This document shows, piece after piece, positions 16,437 through 25,447 of a stretch of 64,000 nucleotides of DNA. Where the stretch lies: assembly GCA_035457725.1 (NCBI GenBank), contig DATIBC010000023.1, forward strand, positions 1 through 64,000, in the 5' to 3' direction. Every line of letters starts with the position of its first letter. Within the stretch, counting starts at the first letter, position 1. The position numbers and the translations under genes are program-made. The notes under the pieces are model-generated. The model was not told the origin of the DNA and searched no databases. It saw only the letters and a list, made by a program, of their open reading frames with translations. Source of the stretch: DATFES01 sp035457725. GTDB lineage: Bacteria; Pseudomonadota; Alphaproteobacteria; CACIAM-22H2.

Positions 16437-17318
16437 TCATTGCGGATTACGCGCCGTGATGACCCAAGAACTGGACTCCATGACAACGCCCTCGTCGGTA
16501 ACGAACGGCGCGATCGCTTCGCCAAGCGCGGCCTCGATCTCGGCGCGGCGTTCCTCGGCGAGTCGACCCGCCTCGCGAAAAACTTCCCCCGCCGGGCCGA
16601 GTGCAAGTTGAAATTCGATCGAATCCCAAGCCGTTTTGCCGACCAGCACCGGCGCGTCGACTCGCTTGAAAATGGCATCGATATAGCCGGCGCTTTTCAA
16701 CATGCCTGTCACCGTCTCCTGGTTCGACATCGAGAACGGCCCCGGGCCGCAGGTTCTTCCGTTCTCGCCTGGAGGCGGCAGAAACCGGAGAACGACATCC
16801 TTCGCCATCCCTAGCCAGGGATTGGCGTCGATCGCCCGCCAGACGATCATCGTCATGACGCCTCCGGGCCTGAGCGCAGCCCGCATGTTGCGCAGCCCAC
16901 GAACCGGATTCTCGAAGAACATGGTTCCAAAGCGCGAGAAGAGGAAGTCGTTCTCCGGCGCAAAGCCATAGGTCTGCACATCGCCTTCGATGAAGGTCAC
17001 GTTGGAGCAGCCCGCCTTCGCGGCGTCCTCGCGCGCAATTTTCAAGAATGCCTCGCAACAATCGATCCCCGTCACGCTTCCGCGCGAACCCACGCGCCGC
17101 GCAAGTTGGATTGCCGTGTCGCCGAAGCCGCAACCGACATCGACGACCTTGTCGCCCGTTCTGACCGGCAGCGACGGGAAAACTGCGGCGCTATGATGCG
17201 TCAGTCCATCGACCAATACATGTTTGTAGCGGATGAATTTCGGGACGAGGATCTCGTTCCAGAAGTCGACGAATTCGCGGCTTGGATCGGTTGGATCGCT
17301 GATCTGGGCGACGCTCAT
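16437..17318 (-). CDS. Class I SAM-dependent methyltransferase (UbiE-like)
   Basis: The 293-residue protein has a complete Rossmann methyltransferase core. Motif I is VVDVGCGFGDTAIQLA near residue 58, then GSVTGIDCCEAFLK, FIEGDVQTYGF, FSRFGTMFFENP and LRPGGVMTMIVWR. The longer C-terminal region is typical of small-molecule methyltransferases. The substrate is unknown. It lies downstream of a second methyltransferase on the same strand, separated by 113 bp, but the two share little beyond the core motifs. Confidence 0.83.
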   Translation of the reverse strand: MSVAQISDPTDPSREFVDFWNEILVPKFIRYKHVLVDGLTHHSAAVFPSLPVRTGDKVVDVGCGFGDTAIQLARRVGSRGSVTGIDCCEAFLKIAREDAAKAGCSNVTFIEGDVQTYGFAPENDFLFSRFGTMFFENPVRGLRNMRAALRPGGVMTMIVWRAIDANPWLGMAKDVVLRFLPPPGENGRTCGPGPFSMSNQETVTGMLKSAGYIDAIFKRVDAPVLVGKTAWDSIEFQLALGPAGEVFREAGRLAEERRAEIEAALGEAIAPFVTDEGVVMESSSWVITARNPQ

Positions 17319-17431
17319 TGCAAATTCCCTCCGCTGATCGAGCGTGTCGAGTACGCAACGCTCGAGGCTCCGTCCAGCCTATCGCAGCTTACGCCTGCTG
17401 TGCGACCCCGATTTTCCGCGCGTCGACGACA

Positions 17432-18223
17432 TCATCGCCTGGGCCGCAAGAAATGGGCGTCGAGGCGGTGCAAGATCGTGAATCGCTCGCCGGCGATCTC
17501 GCGAAGCAGCGCATCGTGCGCGGCGTCAAACGCGGCAACGGTCTCCTCGCAAAGCGCGGCGCCGATCCCGCGGCACGCGCGAATGCGCCCGCGCCAGCTT
17601 TCGCGGGTGAATGGGATGGCCTCGTCGTACCAAAACATGGCGACGAGCGCGAATTCGCCCACCGCCCATTGTGGCATCGGCGGCACGGCGCCGGCCCAAT
17701 CGCCCGCCGTCCATTTCGGATTGAAGCGCAAGACGAGTTCCTCGCTCGCCCGGGCAATGGCGTCCTCGCGCGGCAGCCATGAGAAATGCGACGTCACCAG
17801 CAGGCCGTCGGGTACCAGCAGGCGCTTCACTTCGGCGATGGCGCGCATCGCATCGAAATAGAGCCAGCACTGATTGGCGGTTACGACGTCGAAGGAGGCG
17901 GCCGGTAAGCCGGTGTCCTCAGCGGGCGCGCATGCGAATTCGATATCGAGCCGTTGCACCGTGGCGAGGCGCCCGGCTGTCGCGATCTGGTTGGCCGAGA
18001 TATCGACGCCGGTGACGATCGCTCCTTCACCGGCGAATTTTCGCGCCAAGACACCGGTTCCCGTGCCAAGATCGAGAATCCGCTGACCGTGCAATCCGAC
18101 GCCGAGCGCGCGAAGGCGCCGATAGAAGCTCTCCGGCGGGCCAGGACGGAAACTCGCGTAATCGTCGGAAGTTCTTCCCCAGTCGATGGTCCGGCCGGGG
18201 TCGATCGATTTGATGCCGTGCAT
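17432..18223 (-). CDS. Class I SAM-dependent methyltransferase (Methyltransf_11/25)
   Basis: The 263-residue protein starts MHGIKSIDPGRTIDWGRTSD. Motif I is ILDLGTGTGVLARKFA near residue 49, followed by GVDISANQIATA, ASFDVVTANQCWLYFD and LLVPDGLLVTSHFSW. The ATG at 18223 was chosen because the upstream in-frame residues are arginine/serine-rich shadow of the phaB 3' end. It lies 82 bp after phaB on the same strand. A role in PHA metabolism is not indicated; the substrate is unknown. Confidence 0.82.
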   Translation of the reverse strand: MHGIKSIDPGRTIDWGRTSDDYASFRPGPPESFYRRLRALGVGLHGQRILDLGTGTGVLARKFAGEGAIVTGVDISANQIATAGRLATVQRLDIEFACAPAEDTGLPAASFDVVTANQCWLYFDAMRAIAEVKRLLVPDGLLVTSHFSWLPREDAIARASEELVLRFNPKWTAGDWAGAVPPMPQWAVGEFALVAMFWYDEAIPFTRESWRGRIRACRGIGAALCEETVAAFDAAHDALLREIAGERFTILHRLDAHFLRPRR

Positions 18224-18305
18224 GACAACCGCATACCGTTGAGACGCCGGCGGCGTCACCGAACCTCGCCGCCGGCGCCAACCATGCGAGGGTACGAACG
18301 CGGGG

Positions 18306-19031
18306 TCAATACATGTGCTGACCGCCGTTGATCGACAGTGTCGAACCGGTGATGAATCCTCCGTCATCGGAGACCAGGAACAGCACGCCGCGGGCGATCT
18401 CGGAGGCCTTGCCGAGACGACCGACGGGAATTCGCGCGACGATCTTCTCGAGCACGTTGGGCGGGACGGCGCGGACCATTTCGGTATCGATGTAGCCGGG
18501 CGCGATGGCGTTGACCGTGATGCCCTTCGCCGCCCCCTCTTGCGCCAGCGCCTTGGTGAAGCCGTGGATTCCCGACTTCGCCGCCGCATAGTTGACCTGC
18601 CCGTATTGGCCGGCCTGGCCGTTGATCGAGCCGATATTGACGATGCGGCCGAAATTGCGCTCGCGCATGCCCTCGATCACGCACCGGCTCATGTTGAAGC
18701 ACGAGGTGAGGTTGGTTTGGATGACCGCGTTCCATTGCTCGAAGCTCATGCGATGAATGGTGGTGTCGCGCGTGATCCCGGCGTTGTTGACCAACACGTC
18801 GATCGGGCCGAGATCGGCGACGACCTTCTTGACGCCGTCCTCGCACTGCTTGAAGTCGGAGACGTCCCATTTATAGGCTGGAATGCCGGTCTCCTTGGTG
18901 AACGCCTTGGCGACCTCGTCGTTGCCACCGTAGTTCGCCGCCACTTTGTAACCCGCCTGCTTGAGGCCGAGCGAGATTGCCGCGCCGATGCCGCGCGTAC
19001 CGCCCGTCACGAGTGCGACGCGTCCTGCCAT
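18306..19031 (-). CDS. phaB: Acetoacetyl-CoA reductase
   Basis: The 241-residue short-chain dehydrogenase reduces acetoacetyl-CoA to (R)-3-hydroxybutyryl-CoA with NADPH. Motifs are TGGTRGIG near the N-terminus, NNAG, and the YAAAK catalytic Tyr-Lys pair after SINGQAGQYGQVN. The length equals that of standard PhaB proteins, and the start is fixed by MAGRVALVTGG. It follows phaA on the same strand after 121 bp, which contain a strong hairpin. It supplies monomer to the synthase encoded upstream. Confidence 0.94.
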   Translation of the reverse strand: MAGRVALVTGGTRGIGAAISLGLKQAGYKVAANYGGNDEVAKAFTKETGIPAYKWDVSDFKQCEDGVKKVVADLGPIDVLVNNAGITRDTTIHRMSFEQWNAVIQTNLTSCFNMSRCVIEGMRERNFGRIVNIGSINGQAGQYGQVNYAAAKSGIHGFTKALAQEGAAKGITVNAIAPGYIDTEMVRAVPPNVLEKIVARIPVGRLGKASEIARGVLFLVSDDGGFITGSTLSINGGQHMY

Positions 19032-19073
19032 GTCCGTTCTCCCCCGTTTATCTTCGCTGATGCATGGAGCGCC

Positions 19074-19098
19074 CGCCGGCGGCCCAGAACCGCCGGCG
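19074..19098 (-). other. Intercistronic stem-loop between phaA and phaB
   Basis: CGCCGGCGG at 19074-19082 pairs perfectly with CCGCCGGCG at 19090-19098 around a 7-base loop. No T-run follows. It may adjust phaB expression relative to phaA, or stabilise the transcript; this is inference. Confidence 0.45.
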
Positions 19099-19152
19099 CG
19101 ACCGTATTCTCTCCGCTGCTGCCATGTGAGTCGAAGCTCGCCGCGTGCGGAC

Positions 19153-20328
19153 CTAGGCGCGTTCGACGCACATCGCAATGCCCATTCCGCCGCCAATGCA
19201 CAGCGTCGCCAGGCCTTTCTTGGCGTTGCGCTTCTGCATCTCATAAAGCAGCGTGACCAGCACTCGCGCCCCCGACGCGCCGATCGGATGACCGATAGCG
19301 ATCGCTCCGCCGTTGACGTTGACCTTGCTGACGTCCCAGCCGAGGTCCTTGTTGACGGCGCAGGCCTGCGCGGCGAATGCTTCGTTCGCCTCGATTAGGT
19401 CGAGATCGCTTGCCGACCACCCGGCCTTCTCGAGCGCCATGCGCGACGCAGGGATGGGGCCCGAGCCCATCACCGCCGGATCGACGCCCGCGGTCGCCCA
19501 CGAGACGATGCGCGCCAGCGGTTTCACGCCGCGTTTCTTGGCTTCATCGGAGGACATCAGGACGAGCGCAGCGGCGCCGTCATTGATTCCCGATGCGTTG
19601 CCTGCCGTCACGGTGCCGTTCTTGTCGAAGGCCGGGCGCAGCTTGCTCAGTGTCTCGACGGTTGTGCCGTGCTTGGGATATTCGTCGGCGTCGACGACCA
19701 CGTCGCCTTTGCGCGTCTTGATCGTCACCGGCACGATCTCGTCCTTGAAGCGCCCCGACTTTTGCGCCGCCTCGGCCTTCTGCTGCGAAGCGGCAGCGAA
19801 TTTATCCTGCTCGTCGCGTGTAATCTGCCAACGCTGGGCGACGTTCTCGGCCGTGTTGCCCATGTGGTAACCGTTGAAGGCGTCCCACAGCCCATCCTTA
19901 ATCATGGTGTCGACCAATTCGGCGTTACCCATCTTGGTCCCGGCGCGTAAATGCATGCAATGCGGCGCTTGCGTCATGCTTTCCTGCCCACCGGCAACGA
20001 CGATCTGGCTGTCGCCGACCTTGATCGCCTGGAATGCCAGCGCCACCGCGCGCAGGCCCGAACCGCAAAGCTGGTTGATCCCATAGGCCGTGCGCTCGAC
20101 GGGGATTCCGGCACCAATCGCCGCCTGGCGCGCCGGGTTTTGGCCGGCGCCGGCCGCAAGGATCTGTCCCATGATCACTTCGTTAACGTCGCTGGCCGCG
20201 ACTTTGGCCCGTTTCATCGCCTCGACGATCGCGGCCGAGCCAAGAACATGAGCCGGCACGCTGGAAAAGGCGCCATTAAATGTGGCGACGGGGGTCCGGG
20301 CGGCTCCGGCTATCACGATGTCGGTCAT
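19153..20328 (-). CDS. phaA: Acetyl-CoA acetyltransferase (beta-ketothiolase)
   Basis: The 391-residue thiolase condenses two acetyl-CoA to acetoacetyl-CoA. The nucleophilic cysteine lies in NQLCGSGLRAVALA at about residue 89. The histidine is in IAIGHPIGASGARV, and the second active-site cysteine in LCIGGGMGIA near the end. Length and motifs are those of biosynthetic thiolases. It sits between the synthase gene and phaB on the same strand, which supports a PHB role over a purely catabolic one. Confidence 0.94.
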   Translation of the reverse strand: MTDIVIAGAARTPVATFNGAFSSVPAHVLGSAAIVEAMKRAKVAASDVNEVIMGQILAAGAGQNPARQAAIGAGIPVERTAYGINQLCGSGLRAVALAFQAIKVGDSQIVVAGGQESMTQAPHCMHLRAGTKMGNAELVDTMIKDGLWDAFNGYHMGNTAENVAQRWQITRDEQDKFAAASQQKAEAAQKSGRFKDEIVPVTIKTRKGDVVVDADEYPKHGTTVETLSKLRPAFDKNGTVTAGNASGINDGAAALVLMSSDEAKKRGVKPLARIVSWATAGVDPAVMGSGPIPASRMALEKAGWSASDLDLIEANEAFAAQACAVNKDLGWDVSKVNVNGGAIAIGHPIGASGARVLVTLLYEMQKRNAKKGLATLCIGGGMGIAMCVERA

Positions 20329-20425
20329 CGCAGTGCTCCTTCGCGCATGAGAAATTGGGGTCGATGGAACTCGAGCTTCAAGCGAATGGCGTTTCCCGGA
20401 TTATTTCGCGTTTTCGGCCTTTTGG

Positions 20426-21763
20426 TTATAGGCGACCGCCACAGCGGGTGGCAAGCCAAGCCACCAATGGCCGCCACATGTGGTCCGCGGCCGCCGCGGC
20501 GGCGACCATCCCGATATGCCCCAATGGTGGTGAGAGCGTGGTGGCGTCGCGAATGGCGTGCCCCAGGATCGTAGCCGATGCCGGCGGTACGATGCGGTCG
20601 CGCTGTGGCACCAACACGAAGGAGGGTAGGTCGAGCTTCGCCGGATCGATCGCTTCACCGGCGACGCGCCAGACTCTCGCGGCCGTCGAATTCGCGCCGT
20701 ACCAGCCCTGGATGCACTCGGCCGCGACACGTGCCGCAAGCGGCACGCCGTCGTTGAGCCAATCCTCTAGCGCAACGAATTCGCCGGCCCGCGGGCTGAT
20801 CGGATCCAGCCGCGCGAAGGCACAAAACTTTCGCGCCACTTGAAACGGATCGAGGGCGAAGAACAACGCCTGCAAACCATCGACCGGAAGCTCGCCCAGC
20901 CGATCGACGATCGGCTGCCATCCGCTCATCGCCCGGGCGAGACCTCGGGCAAGTTCGGGGCGGTCGGCGTGGAAATCCCATGGCGTGGCGAGAAGCACTA
21001 GTCCGGAGACATCGGCGGGGCGAAGCTGCGCCAATGCCAGCGCCAACAGACCGCCCATGCAGTATCCGACCACCACCGGCGGGCGGCCGGCGCGCGCACG
21101 AACGCGATCGAGAGCCGCGCCGAGGCGTCCGGCGATGTAATCGGAGAGGTCGAAGCCGCGTTCGACCGGCCCCGGCGCATCCCAGTCGACCAGAAACGGC
21201 CGGAATCCCTCGCCGGCGAGGAAGCGCATCAGGCTGCGGCCGGGCGCGAGATCGAGAATGTAGCTGCGATTGACCAGCGAGGGGACGACGAGGAGCGGCA
21301 GCGCGTCGGACGCAGGCAGCCGCGAGGTGCCATAATCGAGCAGCCGGGTCGTGCCGTTGCGCCATATCGCCGGCGGATTTTCGAGCATGCGCCGATAAGC
21401 GTGGCGACGATAGCGTGAAATTCCGGTCTCGAGCGCGTCGAGGCGGGCGCGCATCTCACGCCCGACCGCGAGTGCAAACGCTTCAGGATCGACGTTTGCG
21501 ACTTCGCGCGCCAGCGATTCGGCCGCCGCCTTTACTTCCGGCCGCCACGGCACCCGCATCAACCCTGGCGGATCTTCGCCGTTTCCGGCCGCCGGTTTGC
21601 TCAAGGGCGGCGAGACGGTTTTCAAGTACGGCAACGCGGCGGCGGAGCCGAGCCATGTCGTCATCGCGCTCGCCAGATGCAGCGGCAGCGGGCGTGGCCC
21701 CATTCGGCGTCGCAGCCCTCGTGGCTCGTTTTCCTGAGGTTTGGGGTTGGTCGTTTTCGTCAT
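20426..21763 (-). CDS. phaC: Poly(3-hydroxyalkanoate) synthase-like alpha/beta hydrolase (PhaC-like)
   Basis: From the ATG at 21763 the product has 445 residues, shorter than class I PhaC (about 600). It has the PHA synthase lipase-like box GYCMGG, with cysteine as nucleophile. The aspartate lies in LVPQRDRIVPP and the histidine in PPLGHIGMVAA. The segment NRSYILDLAPGRSL and FLVDWDAPG also fit PhaC. The start is uncertain: ATGs at 21784, 21763, 21703 and 21664 are in frame, and none has a strong ribosome site. All overlap the upstream PhaE-like frame by at least 180 bp. It likely polymerises 3-hydroxyacyl-CoA with the small upstream subunit; it could instead be a synthase-like hydrolase. Confidence 0.82.
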   Translation of the reverse strand: MTKTTNPKPQENEPRGLRRRMGPRPLPLHLASAMTTWLGSAAALPYLKTVSPPLSKPAAGNGEDPPGLMRVPWRPEVKAAAESLAREVANVDPEAFALAVGREMRARLDALETGISRYRRHAYRRMLENPPAIWRNGTTRLLDYGTSRLPASDALPLLVVPSLVNRSYILDLAPGRSLMRFLAGEGFRPFLVDWDAPGPVERGFDLSDYIAGRLGAALDRVRARAGRPPVVVGYCMGGLLALALAQLRPADVSGLVLLATPWDFHADRPELARGLARAMSGWQPIVDRLGELPVDGLQALFFALDPFQVARKFCAFARLDPISPRAGEFVALEDWLNDGVPLAARVAAECIQGWYGANSTAARVWRVAGEAIDPAKLDLPSFVLVPQRDRIVPPASATILGHAIRDATTLSPPLGHIGMVAAAAAADHMWRPLVAWLATRCGGRL

Positions 21764-21974
21764 CGGACGTCGTCGCCACGCCATCAGGACGCAATGGTTG
21801 GGAAGCCGATGCCCACAGCTCGGCCCATCCTGCCGGCCCCATCGTCGCCATTACCTGGAACAGGCGGCCAAGCGTCTCGGCAAGTTCGGGGTCCGCGGCC
21901 ATGGCGCTAACCTGATCTTGCCACAGATCGAGATAGCGCCGAGCGAGCGTTTCGAGATCGGGTGGCTCCGCCAT
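21483..21974 (-). CDS. Small PhaE-like putative PHA synthase subunit, overlapping phaC
   Basis: The 163-residue protein has an N-terminal helical part (LARRYLDLWQDQVSAMAADP, LGRLFQVM) and a low-complexity Ala/Thr linker. A heptad-type coiled coil follows (MARLRRRVAVLENRLAALEQ), then a strongly basic tail. This build resembles accessory PhaE/PhaR-type synthase subunits and phasins. It reads in a different frame from phaC and overlaps its 5' end by about 280 bp, depending on the phaC start. The non-overlapping first 60 residues occupy otherwise empty DNA, which argues that it is real. No family was recognised with certainty. Confidence 0.6.
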   Translation of the reverse strand: MAEPPDLETLARRYLDLWQDQVSAMAADPELAETLGRLFQVMATMGPAGWAELWASASQPLRPDGVATTSDDENDQPQTSGKRATRAATPNGATPAAAASGERDDDMARLRRRVAVLENRLAALEQTGGRKRRRSARVDAGAVAAGSKGGGRIAGARSRKRRS

Positions 21975-22195
21975 GAGCGGCGACTATACATCGGCCATAT
22001 CGCAGGTGCCAGATCGGGGCGTAAATCGTCCAACTCGGAGATCGTTGCGCCCGCGAGCATTCGCAGCGGTCGCTAAATCTCGAAAGAACCGCCGCGTCTT
22101 GAGCGCTTGCCACGGAAGCGATTGCGATGCAACAATGCCCGAAACTTCGGCAACCCCGTCTCCTTTCGCGGTGCCATACGGCACGGGAGCGACTC

Positions 22196-22810
22196 TTGGA
22201 CGAGAGCAAAGAGCAAGCCAACGTTCAATCGGCGCCGGTCCGAATCAAGAAATATGCCAACCGGCGGCTCTATAACACCGCCACCAGCAGCTATGTGACC
22301 CTCGATCATCTGTGCCAAATGGTGAAGGAGGGAAAGGAGTTCGTCGTCCACGACGCCAAAACCGGCGAAGATATTACGCGGCAAGTCTTGACGCAGATCA
22401 TCGTCGAGGAGGAGGGAAAAGGGCAGAACCTCCTGCCAGTGAGTTTTCTACGGCAGCTGATCTCGTTTTACGGCGACAATCTCCAGGCGCTGATTCCGTC
22501 GTATCTCGACACGGCGATGTCGAGCTTCGCGCGCAACCAGGAACAGATGCGCAAATATCTCGAGGGCACGTTCGGCAACCTGTTTCCCTTCGGCCCCCAG
22601 CTCGAGGAGATGGGCAAGCAGAACATGGCGCTGTTCGAGAACGCCATGAAAATGTTCTCACCGTACTATGGCGCCGGGCGCGGCCCGGCTGGGGCCGCAG
22701 GCGCCAGTGCGGATCGCGACGCCGCGCCGAGCGAGGCCGACATCGATGCGCTCAAAGCGCAGCTCGCGGCGATGCAAAAGCAGCTCGACGAAATGGCGAA
22801 GAAGAAGTAG
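22196..22810 (+). CDS. phaR: Polyhydroxyalkanoate synthesis repressor PhaR
   Basis: The protein has the N-terminal PHB_acc_N DNA-binding domain (RIKKYANRRLYNTATSSYVT, LDHLCQMVKEGKEF) and the PHB_acc domain (SFLRQLISFYGDNLQALIPS). A C-terminal coiled coil rich in Lys/Gln (DALKAQLAAMQKQL) follows. PhaR binds PHB granules and represses phasin and its own genes. The TTG at 22196 was preferred because GGGAG lies 7-10 bases upstream and the resulting 204 residues match the family. An ATG at 22127 would add 23 unconserved residues. It is divergent from the PhaE-like gene. Confidence 0.9.
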   Translation: MDESKEQANVQSAPVRIKKYANRRLYNTATSSYVTLDHLCQMVKEGKEFVVHDAKTGEDITRQVLTQIIVEEEGKGQNLLPVSFLRQLISFYGDNLQALIPSYLDTAMSSFARNQEQMRKYLEGTFGNLFPFGPQLEEMGKQNMALFENAMKMFSPYYGAGRGPAGAAGASADRDAAPSEADIDALKAQLAAMQKQLDEMAKKK

Positions 22811-22902
22811 CGGGAAGGTCGAAGCCGCACGGCATAAATGGTGTAAGGCTTCAGCGGGAAAGCGTCGCGTCTTAGATGGCTGTGATCAGTCCGTAGTGTA
22901 TC

Positions 22903-23505
22903 TCATCGCACCGGGTTCTCCGGGCCACGGCCGCGAAACGCGTCGACGAATGCCGCGGCGGCCGCGGGCTCGAATCGGTCGAGATCGAGGCGCTTGGTCC
23001 ACGCGGTCAGCACGACCCGGTCCCCCAGTCCGGCCATCGGAACGACGACGACGCCGTCCCACTGCCCGGGAAAACGCCCCGCCCAGCCCTTCATGGTGTC
23101 GAGCGATGCCGCGTCCGGCCTGTCGTAATAGATGACGATGTTGCCATGCTCGAGCGCGTGAACGATCTGCGTTGGCGGCTGCGCCGCCGAGTAAAAGCCC
23201 GCCTTGACCCAGCTCGGATCATGCGGGCCGGAGGTGGGAAAGCGCGACGGATAGGCGTAGGGCGCGCCTGGCGAAAGATGCTCGCGGCCGAGGCTGGGGT
23301 CGGACGTTATGCGAGCCAGCGCCGGCGCGCCCTCGCGCGCCAACCGGCGGAATTGCTCGCCGCCCGAGATCAGCCACCATATTCCGCCGGCGATGGCCAC
23401 GACGACGATGGTAATCGACGCATAGCGTCGCCCTAGGTTAACCGCCCGGGCGGGCGTCCGCGTCCGTGAGTTCCTGGCACGGGTCGAGGCCTTCGATTTC
23501 ACCAT
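22903..23505 (-). CDS. DUF3105 family membrane-anchored protein
   Basis: The 200-residue protein has a basic N-terminus, one membrane helix (ASITIVVVAIAGGIWWLI) and an exposed DUF3105 domain. Its signature blocks are FPTSGPHDPSW, the AGFY loop, and IVHALEHGNIVIYYDRPD with conserved histidines. The domain should face the periplasm. The function is unknown; the His-rich core suggests metal binding. ATG 23505 was chosen, which removes 21 shadow-like residues. It ends 92 bp from the convergent phaR. Confidence 0.85.
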   Translation of the reverse strand: MVKSKASTRARNSRTRTPARAVNLGRRYASITIVVVAIAGGIWWLISGGEQFRRLAREGAPALARITSDPSLGREHLSPGAPYAYPSRFPTSGPHDPSWVKAGFYSAAQPPTQIVHALEHGNIVIYYDRPDAASLDTMKGWAGRFPGQWDGVVVVPMAGLGDRVVLTAWTKRLDLDRFEPAAAAAFVDAFRGRGPENPVR

Positions 23506-23623
23506 CGGTCGTCGCCGCTCCGCTTTCTGCTTTCGCCAATAAGATGGATGGCCGCAGCCGACGCGCAAGTATCGGCGCCGACGAACACGTCATCGGAAGG
23601 AAGTGCCGACAGGGCGGCAAAGA

Positions 23624-25324
23624 TCAAGCGATGCGTTCGGGTCCGTCGGCGAGGGAGCGCGTCGGTTCGGCGAGCCAGGGCCGCTCGATCGTCGGCACGC
23701 CGAAATGATAGCCCTGGAGATAACGCACCCCGCGCCGCGCCAGGTGCATCGCGTCGGCCGCGGTCTCGACGCACTCTGCCACCGTCGCCAAGCCGAACCC
23801 GTCGGCCAAGCTGAGCAAGGTTCGAATGAACAGCTGATTGTCGACATTCTCGGCAAACCCGCGCACGAACGATCCGTCGATCTTGACGCAATTGACCGCC
23901 AGCGCTTTGAGGTTGCGGAACGAGGTGTAGCCGGCGCCGAAATCGTCGAGCGCGACGCCGCAACCGAGGTCGCGGACGGCGGCGACGAAGCGCGCCGTTT
24001 CATCGATGTCCTCGAGCGCCATGGTCTCGGTGATCTCGACGATAAGCCTCTCGGCGATGTCGCGGCGGCCCTTGAGGCCGGCATTGAGCGCCCGTAGCCA
24101 CGAGCGATCGGCCGCGGTCAGCCCCGATATGTTGATCGCCAGCTTGACCCGCGGGTGCTGGTTGAGCTCGTTCAGCGCCAAATCGAGGGCCTTGCGGTCG
24201 AGTTGCCGCACCAGGCCCGACTGCTCGACGACCGGCAGAAAGGCGCCGGCCGGAACTACGGTTCCGTCCTCGCGTATCAAGCGCAACAGGCACTCGTAGT
24301 GATCCACGGAGTAATCGTGGGCGTCGACGATCGGCTGATAGGCGAAAATGATCCGGTCGGATTTCAGCGCCTTTTGAACGTCCTCGACGATGGCGAGCGT
24401 CAAGCGATGCATTTGTCGCTGCTCGTCGGAACTGCGGAAAATAACGTAGCAATTTCGGCCCGCCTGCTTGGCGTCCTTGAGCGCGCTGTCGGCGCGGTTC
24501 ATCGTTTCGAGCGCGGTTGTCGCCTGGGTGTCGAATCGCGCCGCGCCGATCGACACAGTGACGTGGATCGGTCCGCTCGGCGTGTCGAGCGGCGACTGAC
24601 GCACGCTTTGCAGAATCTTTTCGGCGGCAATCGCCAAATCGCCGTCCGGACAATGGGCAAGCACGATTCCAAAACGGTCGCCGCCGATCCGCCCTACGAC
24701 GTCCGAGGCGCGCAGGCAACGGTCGAGCCGCTGGCTCAAGCCGATGATCACGGCGTCGGCGGTCTCGTAGCCAAAGGCTTCGTTGATGGTGCTGAGCTTG
24801 TCGATACCGACCGAGAAATACGCGCCTTCGCTGCGATAGCGCTGGCTGTATGCAATGGCGTGTTCGAGCGCCTCCTTGAGGCGCGAACGGTTGAAGTGGC
24901 CGGTCAGTTCGTCGAAATTGGCGAGGTACTCGAGTTGCGTCTCGCGCTGCTTGCGTTCGGTGACGATCCGGAGGGTGCCGATCATTCGCGAGGGTCGGCC
25001 GTCCGGTCCGAGCCGGGCGCGGCCCTTGTCCTGCACCCAATTCAGCCGGCCATGAGGACCGCGAAGACGGTATTCGCATTCGAACGCGTCGCGCGTCCCG
25101 AAATGTTGCGAGAGCGCCCTGAAGCGCCGCGGTAGATCCTCGACGTAGACGAACTTGTTGAGCGCGTCGCCGCTTTTCGGCGCGTCGCCATCGCGGCCGA
25201 ACAGATTCTCGGTTTCGCCGCTCCAGACGATCACGTCGGCATACAGGTCCCAATCGTAGACGATGTCGCCGGACGCCTCGAACGCGGCGCGCAACCTATC
25301 GAGTTCGTCGCTGGTATCGGCCAT
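23624..25324 (-). CDS. PAS-GGDEF-EAL protein, likely c-di-GMP phosphodiesterase
   Basis: The 566-residue cytoplasmic protein has a PAS domain (about 1-130, YDWDLYADVIVWSGETENLF), a GGDEF domain (about 150-305) and an EAL domain (about 320-560). The GGDEF signature reads GGDRF, so cyclase activity is doubtful. The EAL motif reads ECLLR, but the other catalytic residues look intact: INISG, EITETMALED, DDFGAGYTSF, KIDGSFV, AECVE and LQGYHFG. It probably hydrolyses c-di-GMP under PAS control, with the degenerate GGDEF domain possibly binding GTP. No membrane segment is seen. Confidence 0.9.
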   Translation of the reverse strand: MADTSDELDRLRAAFEASGDIVYDWDLYADVIVWSGETENLFGRDGDAPKSGDALNKFVYVEDLPRRFRALSQHFGTRDAFECEYRLRGPHGRLNWVQDKGRARLGPDGRPSRMIGTLRIVTERKQRETQLEYLANFDELTGHFNRSRLKEALEHAIAYSQRYRSEGAYFSVGIDKLSTINEAFGYETADAVIIGLSQRLDRCLRASDVVGRIGGDRFGIVLAHCPDGDLAIAAEKILQSVRQSPLDTPSGPIHVTVSIGAARFDTQATTALETMNRADSALKDAKQAGRNCYVIFRSSDEQRQMHRLTLAIVEDVQKALKSDRIIFAYQPIVDAHDYSVDHYECLLRLIREDGTVVPAGAFLPVVEQSGLVRQLDRKALDLALNELNQHPRVKLAINISGLTAADRSWLRALNAGLKGRRDIAERLIVEITETMALEDIDETARFVAAVRDLGCGVALDDFGAGYTSFRNLKALAVNCVKIDGSFVRGFAENVDNQLFIRTLLSLADGFGLATVAECVETAADAMHLARRGVRYLQGYHFGVPTIERPWLAEPTRSLADGPERIA

Positions 25325-25447
25325 CGGACCCGTCGATGAGCGCGGCCAAGCCGCCGGTTGCTGAGCATGACGGAGCCCGCGCGCGCAGCCTCCGACGGCT
25401 GCGAGCGTACCGTGAGGTTTCTTAATAAACGTTGAAAATTGTCGTAA

